A stretch of DNA of 64,000 nt from an uncultured Shewanella sp. (GCA_947503555.1 CANNEE010000002.1:372001-436000), one strand, 5' to 3'; shown: positions 42,415-53,503, counted from the stretch's first letter. The notes: generated from the letters alone by a model not told the origin. A program made the numbers and translations.

Positions 42415-44499
42415 TTACCAAATTTTAACGCGCTTTTCAGGAGCGATATACATGGCATCTGTCGGCTTAACATCAAAGGTGGTGTAGAACTCAGGCACGT
42501 TTGATAGTGCACCTAATGCACGGAACTGGGCTGGTGAATGAGGGTCAGTGGCAACACGGTTACGCATCGCTTCCTCTTTCATTTTCGCGCGCCAGATCTG
42601 AGCGAAACCAATGAAGAAGCGCTCATCGCCAGTTAGGCCGTCGATAACAGGAGCTTCTTTACCATTAAGTGACTTCTTGTAGGCCTTGTAGGCAATAGTC
42701 ACACCGGATAGATCGCCAATGTTTTCACCTAGGGTCAGTTCACCGTTAACATGAAGGTCATCAAATACGGCATAGTTTGCGTATTGTTCAACCAATGCTT
42801 TACCGCGGGCTGCAAATTCTTTGAGATCTTGCTCTGTCCACCAGTCGCGCATATTACCTTCACCGTCAAACTTAGCGCCTTGGTCATCAAAACCATGGCC
42901 CATTTCGTGACCGATGACTGCACCGATCCCACCATAGTTGACTGCGTCATCGGCTTGCATATTGAAGAAAGGAGGTTGCAGAATTGCCGCTGGGAACACA
43001 ATCTCGTTCATGGTTGGGTTGTAGTAAGCATTTACGGTTTGTGGCGTCATATGCCACTCCCACTTACGGATTGGTCCACCAAGTTTTTCCAGCGATTTTT
43101 CGTGGCTAAGTTTGCTAGCACGGACACCGTTACCCACTAAATCATCACTTGCGATGGTGAGCTTGTCATAGTTTTCCCATTTATCTGGGTAACCAATCTT
43201 AGGATCGAATTTAGCCAGCTTATCCTTCGCGGCAACCTTAGTGCCTTCGCTCATCCAAGTTAGTGAGTCAATGCTATCACCATAGGCACCACGTAGGTTT
43301 TCGACTAAGGCTTGCATGCGCTTCTTAGCTTCTGGCGTAAAATGACGTTTTACATAGACTTTACCTACAACTTCACCTAGTAGTGAGTTAACCGTTGAGA
43401 CGCCGCGCTTCCAGCGAGGTTGCTGCTCTGCTTGGCCGTTAAGTGTTTTAGAGAAAAACTCGAAGTTTTCTTTGTCTAAGTCTTGGCTTAGCTGGCTAGC
43501 AAAGTGAGTGAGCGTTTGCCACTGCATGTAGTTTTTCCAAGTCTCAAGGCTGTTGTCCTTAACGATAGTGTTAAGGCCTTCAATATAGCTTGGCTGGTTA
43601 ATGATGATATCTTTTTGATCCTGAGCCCCTAGCGCAGTCAGATAACCATCCCAGTTCATGTCTGGTGCTAGCTTGGCTAGCTCTTCCATAGTGAGCTTAT
43701 TGTAAGTCTTAGTGCTGTCACGTCTATCAACTACGTTCCAGTGTTTAGCAGCAATAGCTGTTTCCAATGCAAGAATTTGCTTGGCGCTTTCCTCTGGGTT
43801 AGCAAAACCAGCTAACTTATACATCTTGGCGATATGCTCAACAAAGGCTTTGCGGATTTTTACGAAACGCTCATCTTCGTTAAAGTAGTAATCTTCATCT
43901 GGCAGGCTTAAACCATATTGCCAAATATGAGTGGCATAACGGCTAGAGTCTTTAGCATCAACGCTGATATAGAAGGCCATAGGTGTGCCGCCACCTAGTA
44001 CCTGGCTCTCACCAAAGTATGCGACTAGCTCATCTTTATTTTTTAGCGATTGGATCTTATCCAAAATCGGCTGAATTGGCTTGATACCTAATTTGTCTAA
44101 GGTTTCAAGATCCATAAATGAGCGATAAAGGTCAGCCACTTTTTGCTCGTCGCTACCTGATTTTAGATCTTTGGTTGCAGCCACTTCTTCAATAATGGCT
44201 TTAACATCGTCTTTAGATTTTTCACGCAGATCGTAGAAAGCACCTGAGCTGGTGCGATCGCTTGGGATCTGAGTGTTCTTAATCCAAGTACCGTTAACAT
44301 AGTGGTAGAAATCATCTTGAGGGCGAACACTTTTATCAAAGTTCGCAAAGTCTATGCCTGAACCTAGTGCTTTTTCTACCGCGGCAGCGGTTTGAGTTTT
44401 TTGGCTAGTGTCTTCAGTGTTAGTTTTTTCACTAGTATTACAGGCAGTTAATCCTGTAATGAGTGAGGCACATAGTCCTCCAATGAGCAGTTTTCTCAT
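42415..44499 (-). CDS. pepO: M13-family zinc endopeptidase, lipoprotein (PepO-like)
   Basis: 694 residues. Lipoprotein signal MRKLLIGGLCASLITGLTAC with lipobox LTAC and a short polar linker. Neprilysin fold: NAYYNPTMNEIVFPAAILQPPFF, the zinc site VIGHEMGHGFDDQG, the third ligand in GENIGDLSG, and the C-terminal VKIW. Expected to degrade peptides in the periplasm, tethered to the outer or inner membrane. Single gene with a strong terminator. Confidence 0.92.
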   Translation of the reverse strand: MRKLLIGGLCASLITGLTACNTSEKTNTEDTSQKTQTAAAVEKALGSGIDFANFDKSVRPQDDFYHYVNGTWIKNTQIPSDRTSSGAFYDLREKSKDDVKAIIEEVAATKDLKSGSDEQKVADLYRSFMDLETLDKLGIKPIQPILDKIQSLKNKDELVAYFGESQVLGGGTPMAFYISVDAKDSSRYATHIWQYGLSLPDEDYYFNEDERFVKIRKAFVEHIAKMYKLAGFANPEESAKQILALETAIAAKHWNVVDRRDSTKTYNKLTMEELAKLAPDMNWDGYLTALGAQDQKDIIINQPSYIEGLNTIVKDNSLETWKNYMQWQTLTHFASQLSQDLDKENFEFFSKTLNGQAEQQPRWKRGVSTVNSLLGEVVGKVYVKRHFTPEAKKRMQALVENLRGAYGDSIDSLTWMSEGTKVAAKDKLAKFDPKIGYPDKWENYDKLTIASDDLVGNGVRASKLSHEKSLEKLGGPIRKWEWHMTPQTVNAYYNPTMNEIVFPAAILQPPFFNMQADDAVNYGGIGAVIGHEMGHGFDDQGAKFDGEGNMRDWWTEQDLKEFAARGKALVEQYANYAVFDDLHVNGELTLGENIGDLSGVTIAYKAYKKSLNGKEAPVIDGLTGDERFFIGFAQIWRAKMKEEAMRNRVATDPHSPAQFRALGALSNVPEFYTTFDVKPTDAMYIAPEKRVKIW

Positions 44500-44715
44500 G
44501 TCGATTCCTTTTTATTGCGTCGATTGACGTATTATTTTTTATCAATCTCTTGATACTCAGGCTTAATTCAAGAAATTGTGTCGCTTATGTTATAGCGACC
44601 TTTGGCTGTGAAACAAGGTTTCAATATTAATGTTTGAAATTAAAGCGACTATCACTTGTAAGCAAAGGTTACAAAAATGACGGCAGAGTGTAGCTTAGTT
44701 GTCTACCTTCTGAGG

Positions 44716-45258
44716 TCAGGGAAGCGTTTTTATCACTTTGGCAGGGTTGCCAGCCACCACAGTCTTGGAGGCAACATTCTTAGTAACGACGCTGCCTGCC
44801 GCGACAATGGCTTCATCACCTATTGTGATGCCGGGGAGTATGATAGCTCCGCCACCAATCCACACATTCTCGCCTATGATGATGGCTTTCGCTGTCTCCA
44901 GTCCTTGATTGCGCTCGTCGGCATTTAGGGAATGGTTGGCGGTATAAAGTTGCACATTAGGCCCCAGCATGGTTTGTTTACCGATTTTGATAGGGGCATT
45001 GTCTTGCAGAGTACAGTTAACATTGATGAACACTCTGTCTGCCAGATGAATATGTAATCCGTAACTGACAAACACGGGTTTCATGATGATGGCGGAGTCA
45101 TCAATATTAGGTGCTAAAGCTAAGGGCAATGTGCTTTTGGCAGACTGGTTAGCTTGATGATTAAGCTGTTGTTGCTTTTGCCATAAGTGGTTTAGCTCAG
45201 GAGCAAAACAATTATATTGCTCGCCTTTTATCATTTTCTGATACTGGATGTTATCCAT
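44716..45258 (-). CDS. maltose/galactoside-type O-acetyltransferase (hexapeptide repeat)
   Basis: 180 residues. Maltose-acetyltransferase N-terminal domain (MIKGEQYNCFAPEL), then left-handed beta-helix repeats (IKIGKQTMLGPNVQL, IIIGENVWIGGGAIILPGITIGDEAIVAAGSVVTKNV) and the ending VVAGNPAKVIKTLP. The catalytic His is in YTANHSLNA. Acetyl-CoA-dependent transfer to a sugar; the natural substrate is unknown. Isolated gene. Confidence 0.9.
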   Translation of the reverse strand: MDNIQYQKMIKGEQYNCFAPELNHLWQKQQQLNHQANQSAKSTLPLALAPNIDDSAIIMKPVFVSYGLHIHLADRVFINVNCTLQDNAPIKIGKQTMLGPNVQLYTANHSLNADERNQGLETAKAIIIGENVWIGGGAIILPGITIGDEAIVAAGSVVTKNVASKTVVAGNPAKVIKTLP

Positions 45259-45411
45259 AATCTACATTTCCCTGAGCAAGCGTTATTTGAAGCCTATTTA
45301 TACTTGATTACGTCCTTTGAAACAAAGCGAAAAACTAGCTGCATAATTCATTTTTGCCATCTTTTATTGCTCAAGGGATAATAGCCATCCTTTTAGTTAA
45401 TTGAGCTAGGT

Positions 45412-46107
45412 ATGCGGTTAGATAAGTTTATATGTGAGAGCACTGAGTTGACTCGCTCTATGGCAAAAAAAGCAATGAAACAAGGCGAAGTGACCTGTGA
45501 CGGGGCGGTCATAAAAGATGCTAGTTTCAAAGTGGCTAAAGATAGCCAAGTGACTCTCTATGGTGAACCAATAAGCGTGATTGGTGAACGTTATATTATG
45601 CTTAATAAGCCTGTCGATACTATTTGTTCAACGGTAGATGAAGTTTATCCTTCTGTGCTTAACCTGCTTTATATCGATAAGGTGGATAGTTTACATATAG
45701 CGGGTCGTCTCGATGCCGATACCACGGGATTAGTGTTAATCACCAGTGACGGTCAGTGGTCCCATAATATTACCTCTCCCCGTAAGCTTTGCCCTAAGAC
45801 TTACTTGGTGCAACTGGCTGACCCTATAGAGGAATCCTTGGTAGAGCAATTTGCTCAAGGTGTTGAGCTTAGAGGAGAAGATGGTGGCTTAACCAAACCC
45901 GCTCAGCTTGAGATTATCGACCCCCAGCAGGTAAGGCTCACCATAACAGAAGGCAAGTACCATCAGGTAAAACGTATGTTTGCCGCCGTCGGTAATAAAG
46001 TTGTGGGATTACACAGAGAAAGAGTCGGTAATATCAGCCTAGATACTGAACTCGAACCTGGCGAGTGGCGTTATTTAAGTGAAGCAGAAGTGACTGGGGT
46101 TAAGTAG
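45412..46107 (+). CDS. rsuA: 16S rRNA pseudouridine 516 synthase RsuA
   Basis: 231 residues. S4 RNA-binding domain at the start (MRLDKFICESTELTRSMAKKAMKQGEVTCDG), catalytic Asp in HIAGRLDADTTGLVL, and KLCPKTYLV and GKYHQVKRMFAAVGNKVVGLHRERVG. The LDADTTG form and the length mark RsuA rather than RluB/E/F. Monocistronic. Confidence 0.92.
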   Translation: MRLDKFICESTELTRSMAKKAMKQGEVTCDGAVIKDASFKVAKDSQVTLYGEPISVIGERYIMLNKPVDTICSTVDEVYPSVLNLLYIDKVDSLHIAGRLDADTTGLVLITSDGQWSHNITSPRKLCPKTYLVQLADPIEESLVEQFAQGVELRGEDGGLTKPAQLEIIDPQQVRLTITEGKYHQVKRMFAAVGNKVVGLHRERVGNISLDTELEPGEWRYLSEAEVTGVK

Positions 46108-46181
46108 GAAACGCTATTTAAGACAAAGTTATTTTGAACTTGATGGGCTAGATTTCTAGCCCTTTGAGCTGATATGGGGCT

Positions 46182-46251
46182 TGCTAATGAGCAATAGCAA
46201 AGCGGAATCTAGGTAAGCTTTAGCTGCTCCGCATTAAATTGGCTTGTTATG
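46182..46251 (-). other. degenerate attC-like site after the macro-domain gene
   Basis: Read on the minus strand: CATAACAAGCC, in which the TAA is the gene's own stop codon (just as in the 5-7 kb array), then arms with CAAT..AA-GCGGA matched by TCCGC..TT..ATTG, and an end box GCTCATTAGC in place of GCGTTAGC. About 70 bp. Confidence 0.5.
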
Positions 46252-46702
46252 GTACAAACTTCACTAAAGTATGGTTTTCAGAACTAAGTTCAGATTCGAT
46301 GACTTGGGAAATGACATCCCAATCGCCACCAGCCAATCCAGCACCAATTAGCGGGTAACCAATTCTAGCTCCACTAAATTCCGTTTTTAACTGGGCAAAT
46401 ATCTTTTGAATAGCATCATAGTCTGCTTTAATACCTCGTCCTCGCCAGTTGAACTGGGTATAAGCATTTATGATTGTTATTGACTTTCCGTTTCGTTGAA
46501 CAGTTGCTTGTGAGTATGAGCCAAGCTTAGCTTTTGAACCTTTCTCTGTTTCTAGATCTGCTTGGAATGCTTCAGGGAATTCGATTTTGATCGCTTTGGC
46601 AATACCTGCTCCCATGGTGCAAAAGCAATTACATCCATGAATAATAACGTCAAATTCACCATTTAATGCAAGTTTTATTAAATCGCCTTCAATGGTTTTC
46701 AC
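46247..46702 (-). CDS. macro-domain protein
   Basis: 151 residues. The macro fold starts MKTIEGDLIKLALNGEFDVIIHGCNCFCTMGAGIAKAIKIEFPEA and has the ribose-loop motif GYPLIGAGLAGGDW. Such proteins bind or remove ADP-ribose; the NCFCTMGAGIA type is frequent in phages and mobile DNA. Its stop codon sits in a TAACAAGCC box like those of the cassette array, so it was probably carried as an integron cassette. Weak ribosome site; start ATG 46702. Confidence 0.88.
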   Translation of the reverse strand: MKTIEGDLIKLALNGEFDVIIHGCNCFCTMGAGIAKAIKIEFPEAFQADLETEKGSKAKLGSYSQATVQRNGKSITIINAYTQFNWRGRGIKADYDAIQKIFAQLKTEFSGARIGYPLIGAGLAGGDWDVISQVIESELSSENHTLVKFVP

Positions 46703-46804
46703 TAGTACTCCTTAGTGCCTCACTAATAGGCGTATACAATACTTTGGTTAAAATTAATGACAAAGGAACATAAACCAAGGGGTTGAGCCTTTTTGAACTG
46801 CTTA

Positions 46805-47104
46805 TTATGTAAGGTTTGTGCCAATTAATACTCGCAATATACGAAGACCTTGATTAGATACATCTGGTATCGCTTTATTATGCCAACCAGCATTTAATTG
46901 TCCAACAGCAATTTCAAACAACTCTTTATGTGAAAGGTTGTTATATTTATCAAAACTTTTGAATTCAAGATGGCAATTAAAGTCGACTTTGCAATCCATG
47001 TCGTTAAATTGACAGTCCAAATTTAGTCCTTTACCCCACCTTTTGTCATTTGTAATCACCGTTACAGTAATTTCCCTGTTGAGAAAGTTGAGCTGTGATT
47101 TCAT
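46805..47104 (-). CDS. unknown small protein (cassette-like)
   Basis: 99 residues from ATG 47104 (GAGAAG nearby); a GTG at 47155 would add 17 residues without a ribosome site. Soluble, with no signal peptide or membrane helix; KSQLNFLNREITVTVITNDKRWGKGLNLDCQFNDMDCKVDFNCHLEF looks like a beta sheet with regularly placed Cys. Not recognised. The stop is embedded in CATAATAAGC, one base off the R'' box of attC sites, and the gene reads in the same direction as the macro gene 103 bases downstream. Confidence 0.6.
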   Translation of the reverse strand: MKSQLNFLNREITVTVITNDKRWGKGLNLDCQFNDMDCKVDFNCHLEFKSFDKYNNLSHKELFEIAVGQLNAGWHNKAIPDVSNQGLRILRVLIGTNLT

Positions 47105-47849
47105 ATGACTTCTCAGTTGCAAAAGAGTGTAATAGCAATAATTCCCGTGATACACGCAGCATCAAACTGTAAAGCTCTATCAGTAATATTGGTTATTGAT
47201 TAATAATAACAGTGGTTTAACTAGATGAGTGCAGCAGGGTAAGCTTAGTCATGTATTGTAGTTGTCTCCCTTTCTGCAAGAAACTGTAAAGTTATTCCTT
47301 GATGGTTCAACCACCATTTTTACTGTGCTGAATGCTTGAGATATGCCCATCAGTTGTAAGCAATGAGTTCTCTATTATGGTTGCTTGAGTTAGTGGTAAA
47401 TCGAAGAGAGTGATACCTACAGGTGCAGATATGGCCGCGAGCTTCCTTTTTGCTTAGCATACAGGGACGTACTAGTAGTGCCTCGCAGCAGTAACTACAG
47501 ATGCGTTGCTCATCCATATCCATGTGATTACTACAATCGTGTGTTCCTATATAGAACCTCCGCTGAACAGGTGCTAGGTTACAGTAATCTAGCAGTCACA
47601 TTAGTAGCGAGTTGATTATCATAAGAATGTGGTCTTACTGGCTCAACTGTCGCTCCTCAATGGCAAATACTCGTTGATATGCTCATCACAGATACTCTCT
47701 AGACTTAACCCTTTGTTAAGCCTTTACTATTGTAAGTTTTATGAATGTTTTATGACAATTAGCCTCTAACCCCTAAGTTGTGCACAAATCTCAGTATTAT
47801 GGACTAGTGTTTTATGGTCGTTATTGACTTTGATACTTATGGAGGAGTT
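47105..47849. other. long non-coding interval with a possible decayed small gene
   Basis: 745 bases without a convincing gene. A minus-strand frame at 47350-47523 (57 codons, MDMDEQRICSYCCEALLVRP...) holds six Cys in a C-x2-CC...C...C-x-C pattern like a decayed zinc ribbon, but it lacks a ribosome site. The right end holds the chemoreceptor promoter. An upstream ATG at 47814 is in frame with the chemoreceptor but is not preceded by a ribosome site. Confidence 0.4.
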
Positions 47850-49712
47850 ATGCTGATCCGTCACAAGCTGTTGTTAACTGCTTTTATCTCTATTTTTGCG
47901 CTAGTGTTGATGTTTATTCTACAAAGGTATACCAGCTCAGTTGCCGATGAACTGTCTCACACCGCTCAGGATATTATTAAGCTTGAAGCAGGTGTCCTCG
48001 CATTAAGAAAGCATGAAAAAGACTTTTTTCAACGATTGGACACGCAATATTTACAGAAACACCAAGAAGTCTTCAGAGAGATGGAGAGCTTGGTAAATCG
48101 AATGCAGGCCGATTTTACTCGCTATGATATTCCTGATACCGCTTTGAGCTCTTTTTTGACGAGTTTACGCGTCTATGAACAACAGTTTGTTGAATTAGTT
48201 CAGCTAAAAGAGCAAATAGGGTTAACTCCAAAAACCGGATTGTATGGGCAGCTACGGGCTGCGGTTCACAATGTTGAGTCGTTAGTGAAACAACATGAAA
48301 TGCCTGAGTTATTAGTTGATATGTTGCAGCTTAGACGTAATGAAAAGGATTTTATGCTTAGGCGTAAGATGAGTTATATCGAAAAGTTTGATCGCAATAT
48401 TAATAAGTTTAATCAAGCATTGACTGAAAGTGAGTTAGAAGGAAGTGAGCAGATCCAAATCGACAACCTGATGAGTCAATATCAGCGAGATTTTCATCAG
48501 TTGGTGAAGATGGAGCAGCTTTTTGGTTTAGATGAAAAGTCTGGAAAGATGGGGGAGTTGAGGGCATCGATTGCGGCCACAGAGCAGGATGTTAAACAGC
48601 TTATTGAGTTAGCCAATGTTGCGATAGATGAGCTACAGCAAAGTGCATTTGTAATGGGATTGAGTATTTTCATTGTGATCACCGCGCTATTAGCTACATC
48701 CACCTGGATAATTATTCGCAGCATTATCAAGCCAGTGGCTGATATTAATAAGGTGATCACTCAAATTGAAGTAGAGAATAACCTATCGTTGCGATGCAAT
48801 ACTTCATCTAACGATGAAATAGGCGAGATAGCCAAGCATGTCAACAGTTTGGTGACTGGGTTCAGTCAGCTCATTAGTCAGGTTAATCAATCAATTGCCA
48901 GTATGAATAGTGCCTGTGAAGAGTTATCTAACAATGCCTCTCTGACTTCCCAAGGTGTGGCTAAGCAGGTGGGAGAAACTGATATGGTGGCCACCGCTGT
49001 AACGCAAATGAGTGCCACCATAGATGAGATTGCTCACAGCACTGAACATGCGGCGAGTCGAGCGCAGTTTACCAATGATAATGCCCAGCTGGGTAAGCAA
49101 GAAGTCGATCAAACCGTCGAGATTATCAATCATTTATCTGAGAAGTTGGCTGAGTCTGCCGATGTGGTGGCTAAGCTGGAACAAGATAGTCAGACTATAG
49201 GCAGTGTGTTAGACGTGATTAAAGGTATTGCCGAGCAAACCAATTTGCTTGCGTTAAATGCGGCAATTGAAGCGGCCAGAGCGGGAGAGCAGGGGCGTGG
49301 TTTTGCTGTCGTTGCCGATGAGGTTCGCAGTCTAGCGATGCGAACTCAAGAATCGACCCAGGAAATAGCCAATATCATTCAGACACTTCAAGGCAGAACT
49401 CAAGCGATTGTTGAGCTGATGCAGGTGAGCCAAATCCAAGGGGAAGAGAGTGCGGCGCAATCCCAAAAAGCGGGAAGTTTATTGGAGCAGATCAATCAAG
49501 ATGTTACTAATATCATGGATATGAGCACCCAGATCGCGGCGGCTATTGAACAGCAGAGCAAAGTGGCTGCTGAGGTTGGGCGAAATGTGGTGGTGATTCG
49601 CGATATTGCCAATGATTCAGCAACTGCTGCGGATAAAAATGCTTACACCTCACAAGAGGTGAAACTCAATGCTCAGCAATTGCACACTGCAGTACAGAAG
49701 TTTAATTGCTAA
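47850..49712 (+). CDS. methyl-accepting chemotaxis protein with HBM-type sensor
   Basis: 620 residues from ATG 47850 behind GGAGGAG. Helix near 8-26, then a long helical sensor with two repeats of the pattern [13 protein letters not shown] and [12 protein letters not shown], as in helical-bimodular (HBM) chemoreceptors that bind organic acids. Second helix near 270-290, HAMP, and the fully conserved signalling tip [34 protein letters not shown]. Forms trimers of dimers with CheA/CheW. Ligand unknown. Confidence 0.9.
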   Translation: MLIRHKLLLTAFISIFALVLMFILQRYTSSVADELSHTAQDIIKLEAGVLALRKHEKDFFQRLDTQYLQKHQEVFREMESLVNRMQADFTRYDIPDTALSSFLTSLRVYEQQFVELVQLKEQIGLTPKTGLYGQLRAAVHNVESLVKQHEMPELLVDMLQLRRNEKDFMLRRKMSYIEKFDRNINKFNQALTESELEGSEQIQIDNLMSQYQRDFHQLVKMEQLFGLDEKSGKMGELRASIAATEQDVKQLIELANVAIDELQQSAFVMGLSIFIVITALLATSTWIIIRSIIKPVADINKVITQIEVENNLSLRCNTSSNDEIGEIAKHVNSLVTGFSQLISQVNQSIASMNSACEELSNNASLTSQGVAKQVGETDMVATAVTQMSATIDEIAHSTEHAASRAQFTNDNAQLGKQEVDQTVEIINHLSEKLAESADVVAKLEQDSQTIGSVLDVIKGIAEQTNLLALNAAIEAARAGEQGRGFAVVADEVRSLAMRTQESTQEIANIIQTLQGRTQAIVELMQVSQIQGEESAAQSQKAGSLLEQINQDVTNIMDMSTQIAAAIEQQSKVAAEVGRNVVVIRDIANDSATAADKNAYTSQEVKLNAQQLHTAVQKFNC

Positions 49713-49867
49713 AAATGACTAGCTGACATTGAATTTTGGTAAAGCTGAGTACAGAAGTGTCATAGTGAAGGTACACTTCTGATTAAAGTGCATTAAGCGC
49801 TAAGAAAAAAGCGCATTTGTTAGAACAGTGACTAAACTTAATTTAGTTAGTCTACTTATGTACTTTG

Positions 49868-51436
49868 ATGAAAATTAGTCATTTTTCTGCGCTGCTTATC
49901 ATAATTACCTTGCTGACTTCAGTGACTATCTCTGGAGTCTTTTTTCATTTTGTTTATTTGCCTCAGTTTCAAGAAGAACAGGATTACCAACATAATCGAG
50001 AGCTAAGGGCGATAGAAAAAGCCCTGCTCTATGCTCAAAGGGATTTAGACACGCTCACACAGGATTATGCTGTTTGGGATGAAATGGTCGATATGATTGA
50101 TGGCCAAAGTCAATTTGAAGCTCTAGATTCTCAGACCATGTTAAAGAGCTATGAACTTGCCAATATCGATGCTGTTTACCTGTTTGATGCCAAGGGCCAA
50201 ATCATATTCTCATTACCTTTGACCTTAGATTTTAGCTTCGCAAACGTACAAAGTGGGGATAGGTGGAAAGGGGCTGTTATCCCTTCCGATGAACAGCTTG
50301 CCAGTGAGGTGATCAGTAAAAGAACTGGCTACTTACTTATTAATAATGTTCCAGTTTATTTTAGTAATGTCTCTGTATTGCCCTCTATTGGTAAAGGGAA
50401 GGTAGCAGGTAGTTTGATGACATTAAGAATACTCGACTCGCGTTTAATAGAAGAGATTGAAGACTTAACTCTGACATCGTTTTCTTTATTTGATGAGGGG
50501 AAGTTGGCCATTGAAAGCAAGTCGGAGCATCAATCTCATCCTCAAGCGCGAGCGCCCCATTCATCTGAATTGCAAATTAACGATGTGTTTGGTCATCCCG
50601 CATTTTATCTTAGGTTATTGAGTCATCACTATATAATCCCTAAGTTCTTTTCTACCGAGACTATCTTTATTTTTATCGCGTTTTTTATCGCTTCAATTGC
50701 TGTGGTGATTCCTATCTCTTGGGCTTTTTTAAAGCCGATTACCCAAATAAATCTTGTTTTGAGGAAGATGACTCGACATGGTGGTGTTATCAAAATTCCG
50801 ACCAGAATGTTTATCGATGAAATAAAGTTATTGGCTAATTCATTTAATACCTTGCTCGATAAAATTGATCGGCATCAGAATTATTTAGAATCACTCTCGA
50901 TAAAAGATCCCTTAACCGGTATCGCGAACAGGCGAGGTTTGGAAGCATTTGCAGATAGAGCATTTAATGAATGGCAACAAGGTAAAGGGTGTTTAGGCTT
51001 TTTGATGATAGATATCGATGATTTTAAAGCCTATAACGATGCCTTAGGACATATTGCGGGTGATAGAGCCATTCTCAATATTGCTCAGACCTTAATGTTA
51101 GAGTGCAAGCGCCGAGGGGAGTCGGTTACTCGGTATGGCGGTGAAGAGTTCTGTGTGATTATTCAGGGAGAAAATACCAAGCAGATGGAAGTCTTGGCTG
51201 ACAGAATGTTAAAGCGAATAAGGCTGCTAGCTATTCATCATCCTGAAAATGAGAAGGGTTTTGTTAGTATCAGCATAGGTGGCGTTTTCTTTTCCCGTAT
51301 GCATCCTCAACTCGCGCTTTCATCATGGCAACAGATGGTAGAGTTGGCCGACGAGCAGTTATATAAAGCCAAATCACAAGGAAAAGATAGGTTAGTTAGT
51401 CATACAGCGTCTGCTGAGTTAAAGCTTGTTCCTTGA
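49868..51436 (+). CDS. CHASE4-HAMP-GGDEF diguanylate cyclase
   Basis: 522 residues. Helix about 8-30, a CHASE4-like periplasmic sensor (residues about 45-250, with RDLDTLTQDYAVWDEM), second helix about 265-287, HAMP, then GGDEF with SIKDPLTGIANRRGLEAF and RYGGEEFCVII. The inhibitory site reads RRGE in place of RxxD five residues before GGEEF, so feedback by cyclic di-GMP is likely weak or absent. 155 bases after the chemoreceptor gene; separate transcript possible. No clear ribosome site at ATG 49868. Confidence 0.9.
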   Translation: MKISHFSALLIIITLLTSVTISGVFFHFVYLPQFQEEQDYQHNRELRAIEKALLYAQRDLDTLTQDYAVWDEMVDMIDGQSQFEALDSQTMLKSYELANIDAVYLFDAKGQIIFSLPLTLDFSFANVQSGDRWKGAVIPSDEQLASEVISKRTGYLLINNVPVYFSNVSVLPSIGKGKVAGSLMTLRILDSRLIEEIEDLTLTSFSLFDEGKLAIESKSEHQSHPQARAPHSSELQINDVFGHPAFYLRLLSHHYIIPKFFSTETIFIFIAFFIASIAVVIPISWAFLKPITQINLVLRKMTRHGGVIKIPTRMFIDEIKLLANSFNTLLDKIDRHQNYLESLSIKDPLTGIANRRGLEAFADRAFNEWQQGKGCLGFLMIDIDDFKAYNDALGHIAGDRAILNIAQTLMLECKRRGESVTRYGGEEFCVIIQGENTKQMEVLADRMLKRIRLLAIHHPENEKGFVSISIGGVFFSRMHPQLALSSWQQMVELADEQLYKAKSQGKDRLVSHTASAELKLVP

Positions 51437-51740
51437 TAAATAACCTTAGCGAGGAGATAAACTGTCTGGCTCAAAACTGCTAACTTACACCTTTGGGCTA
51501 GTTTGATTTGCATGTCGCCTGTTATTGAAGCGTTGTGTTGATTCGTACCACAAATAGCTATCTTGAATTCAGGTTTTTATAAAGCACTTAACTATTACAT
51601 ACTTGCTATGGCGACTATTTCGCTCAGAAATCAAATAAAGTGGCCGAATAGCGAGTTATCCCACTATTCGGCCTAGGTTGCCTCTTATTATAATATTTTG
51701 GGTTATCAAACAGGCAGTAAGTTATTACCCTTTTTCAATC
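51437..51740. other. interval between convergent genes with a terminator hairpin
   Basis: GGCCGAATAG (51642-51651) and CTATTCGGCC (51664-51673) form a perfect 10-bp stem; on the minus strand it is followed by a T-rich stretch and so suits the chemoreceptor gene at 51741. Nothing else is seen in these 304 bases. Confidence 0.6.
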
Positions 51741-53366
51741 TTACAGCTTAAACGCGCCCACTTGACTGCGCATATTGCTCGCAAGTTCGCTCAGTTTGTT
51801 GACAGAATCACTAAGCTCTTCTGCTGCAATGGTAGAGTGTTGCGCAATATCACTGATGGTGATGATGCTTTGATTAATACTTTCGGCGACACTGCTTTGC
51901 TCTTCCGCCGCAGTGGCAATGTGAGTATTCATTTCGGTAATGTTATCGACCGAGGTGACTATCTCTTTGAGTGCTTCTCCAGCAGAGTTCGCCTTGTTGT
52001 TGGCATCATCGACCTGTGATATGCCTATTTCCATCGACTTGACCGCTTCTTTTACGCCTTCTTGCAGGCTATCTATCATAGATTCGATCTCCTGGGTCGA
52101 CTCTTGTGTGCGTTGAGCTAAGGTTCTTACCTCATCGGCAACGACGGCAAACCCTCGTCCTTGCTCTCCGGCCCTTGCCGCTTCAATAGCGGCGTTGAGT
52201 GCCAGCAGATTGGTTTGTTCGGCTATGCCTTTAATCACATCGAGTACTTGGCCGATATTTTGGCTCTCGTTAGCGAGATGGCTTATGACTTTTGCTGTCT
52301 TTTGGATCTGCTCTGATAACTGTGACATGCTGTGAATCGATTGTTGCACAATTTCATTACCATTGGCTGCATTCGTATCTGCATCTCTGGCTGAGTCAGC
52401 CGCTGCGGTAGTGCTTTGAGCCACCTCTGCAACTGTGGCAGTCATCTCATTCATCGCCGTTGCAGTTTGTTGAGTTTCAGCCTGTTGTTGATGCATGCGC
52501 TCATTGGTTTCTTGGGTAAAACTCGTGAGTCCATCGGCAGAGTCGTTAATGGTATTGGCGGCTTGAGATATGGAATTAAGAATGCCTCGCAAGTGCTCTA
52601 TGACTTGGGTGAGGTTAACCGAGATCTGTCCGAGCTCATCATCGTTAAAAGTTTTAAACTTGACTGTCAGATCTGAATCGGTTTTGACGAGCTTGAGATT
52701 ATCTAAAATATTATCGATGGGATTCATCACACTGCGGTTAACCCACCAACCTAATACCATACTGGCAATAATTGCAATTAGTGTTAACACAATAAAAAGT
52801 GTCACAGAGGAGTCATGAATATCTTTAACCGCATCCTTTTCTTGCTCTGCAACGCTTAACTGCAGGCTCACTAGTTCACCAATCTTGCCACTGATGGGAT
52901 CGATAACTCGATAGAGTGGGACGATATTCTCTTCAAGTTGCCCTTCTATTTTGCCCGACAAGCCTGAAAGCTTGTTGATAAGCACGTTGATTTTGTCATT
53001 AGCTGGACCAAAGAGTTGATTAGCTTCATTGGCTAATCTTTCCTCTTCTTTGGTTAGCGTTGTTGCCATGTATTTCTTCCACTTTTGAGCTATGTTATCG
53101 CTAGCATCTTCTAGCCCTTTCTTAGCTTCTTCTGCGGTAAAGTCACCAGCGTTGGCCTTATTGATGGCATCGATAACATAGACTGCATAATCATCGGCGA
53201 TGATTTTTAAATCTTCCAAGGGCACGACACGATCGTAATAGATGCTAGTAACACCATCTTCAATTTTTTCCATCATGGTGACAGCGAGAATACAGATTGA
53301 AACGAGTAGAGTGAGGGGGACGAGAAAGCCCAAGATCATTTTTTGTTTAATGTTCAGGTTAAGCAT
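51741..53366 (-). CDS. methyl-accepting chemotaxis protein with four-helix-bundle sensor
   Basis: 541 residues. Helix 11-32, a helical periplasmic sensor of about 150 residues (4HB_MCP type, beginning [26 protein letters not shown]), helix about 188-208, HAMP ([19 protein letters not shown]), and signalling tip [44 protein letters not shown]. The tip is almost identical to that of the chemoreceptor at 47850, while the sensors differ. Confidence 0.92.
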   Translation of the reverse strand: MLNLNIKQKMILGFLVPLTLLVSICILAVTMMEKIEDGVTSIYYDRVVPLEDLKIIADDYAVYVIDAINKANAGDFTAEEAKKGLEDASDNIAQKWKKYMATTLTKEEERLANEANQLFGPANDKINVLINKLSGLSGKIEGQLEENIVPLYRVIDPISGKIGELVSLQLSVAEQEKDAVKDIHDSSVTLFIVLTLIAIIASMVLGWWVNRSVMNPIDNILDNLKLVKTDSDLTVKFKTFNDDELGQISVNLTQVIEHLRGILNSISQAANTINDSADGLTSFTQETNERMHQQQAETQQTATAMNEMTATVAEVAQSTTAAADSARDADTNAANGNEIVQQSIHSMSQLSEQIQKTAKVISHLANESQNIGQVLDVIKGIAEQTNLLALNAAIEAARAGEQGRGFAVVADEVRTLAQRTQESTQEIESMIDSLQEGVKEAVKSMEIGISQVDDANNKANSAGEALKEIVTSVDNITEMNTHIATAAEEQSSVAESINQSIITISDIAQHSTIAAEELSDSVNKLSELASNMRSQVGAFKL

Positions 53367-53503
53367 GTCGATCGCCTTTTAAGATCGAGAGGTAGCTTCC
53401 TTAACTAAGGCTCAGTTATTCCATATGAAGAGCCATAGATATAGGTATAGCAAAAAATGACCAAATTGCTTGAAAACAGAGTGAAGTTTCGATAGGAGAA
53501 AAC

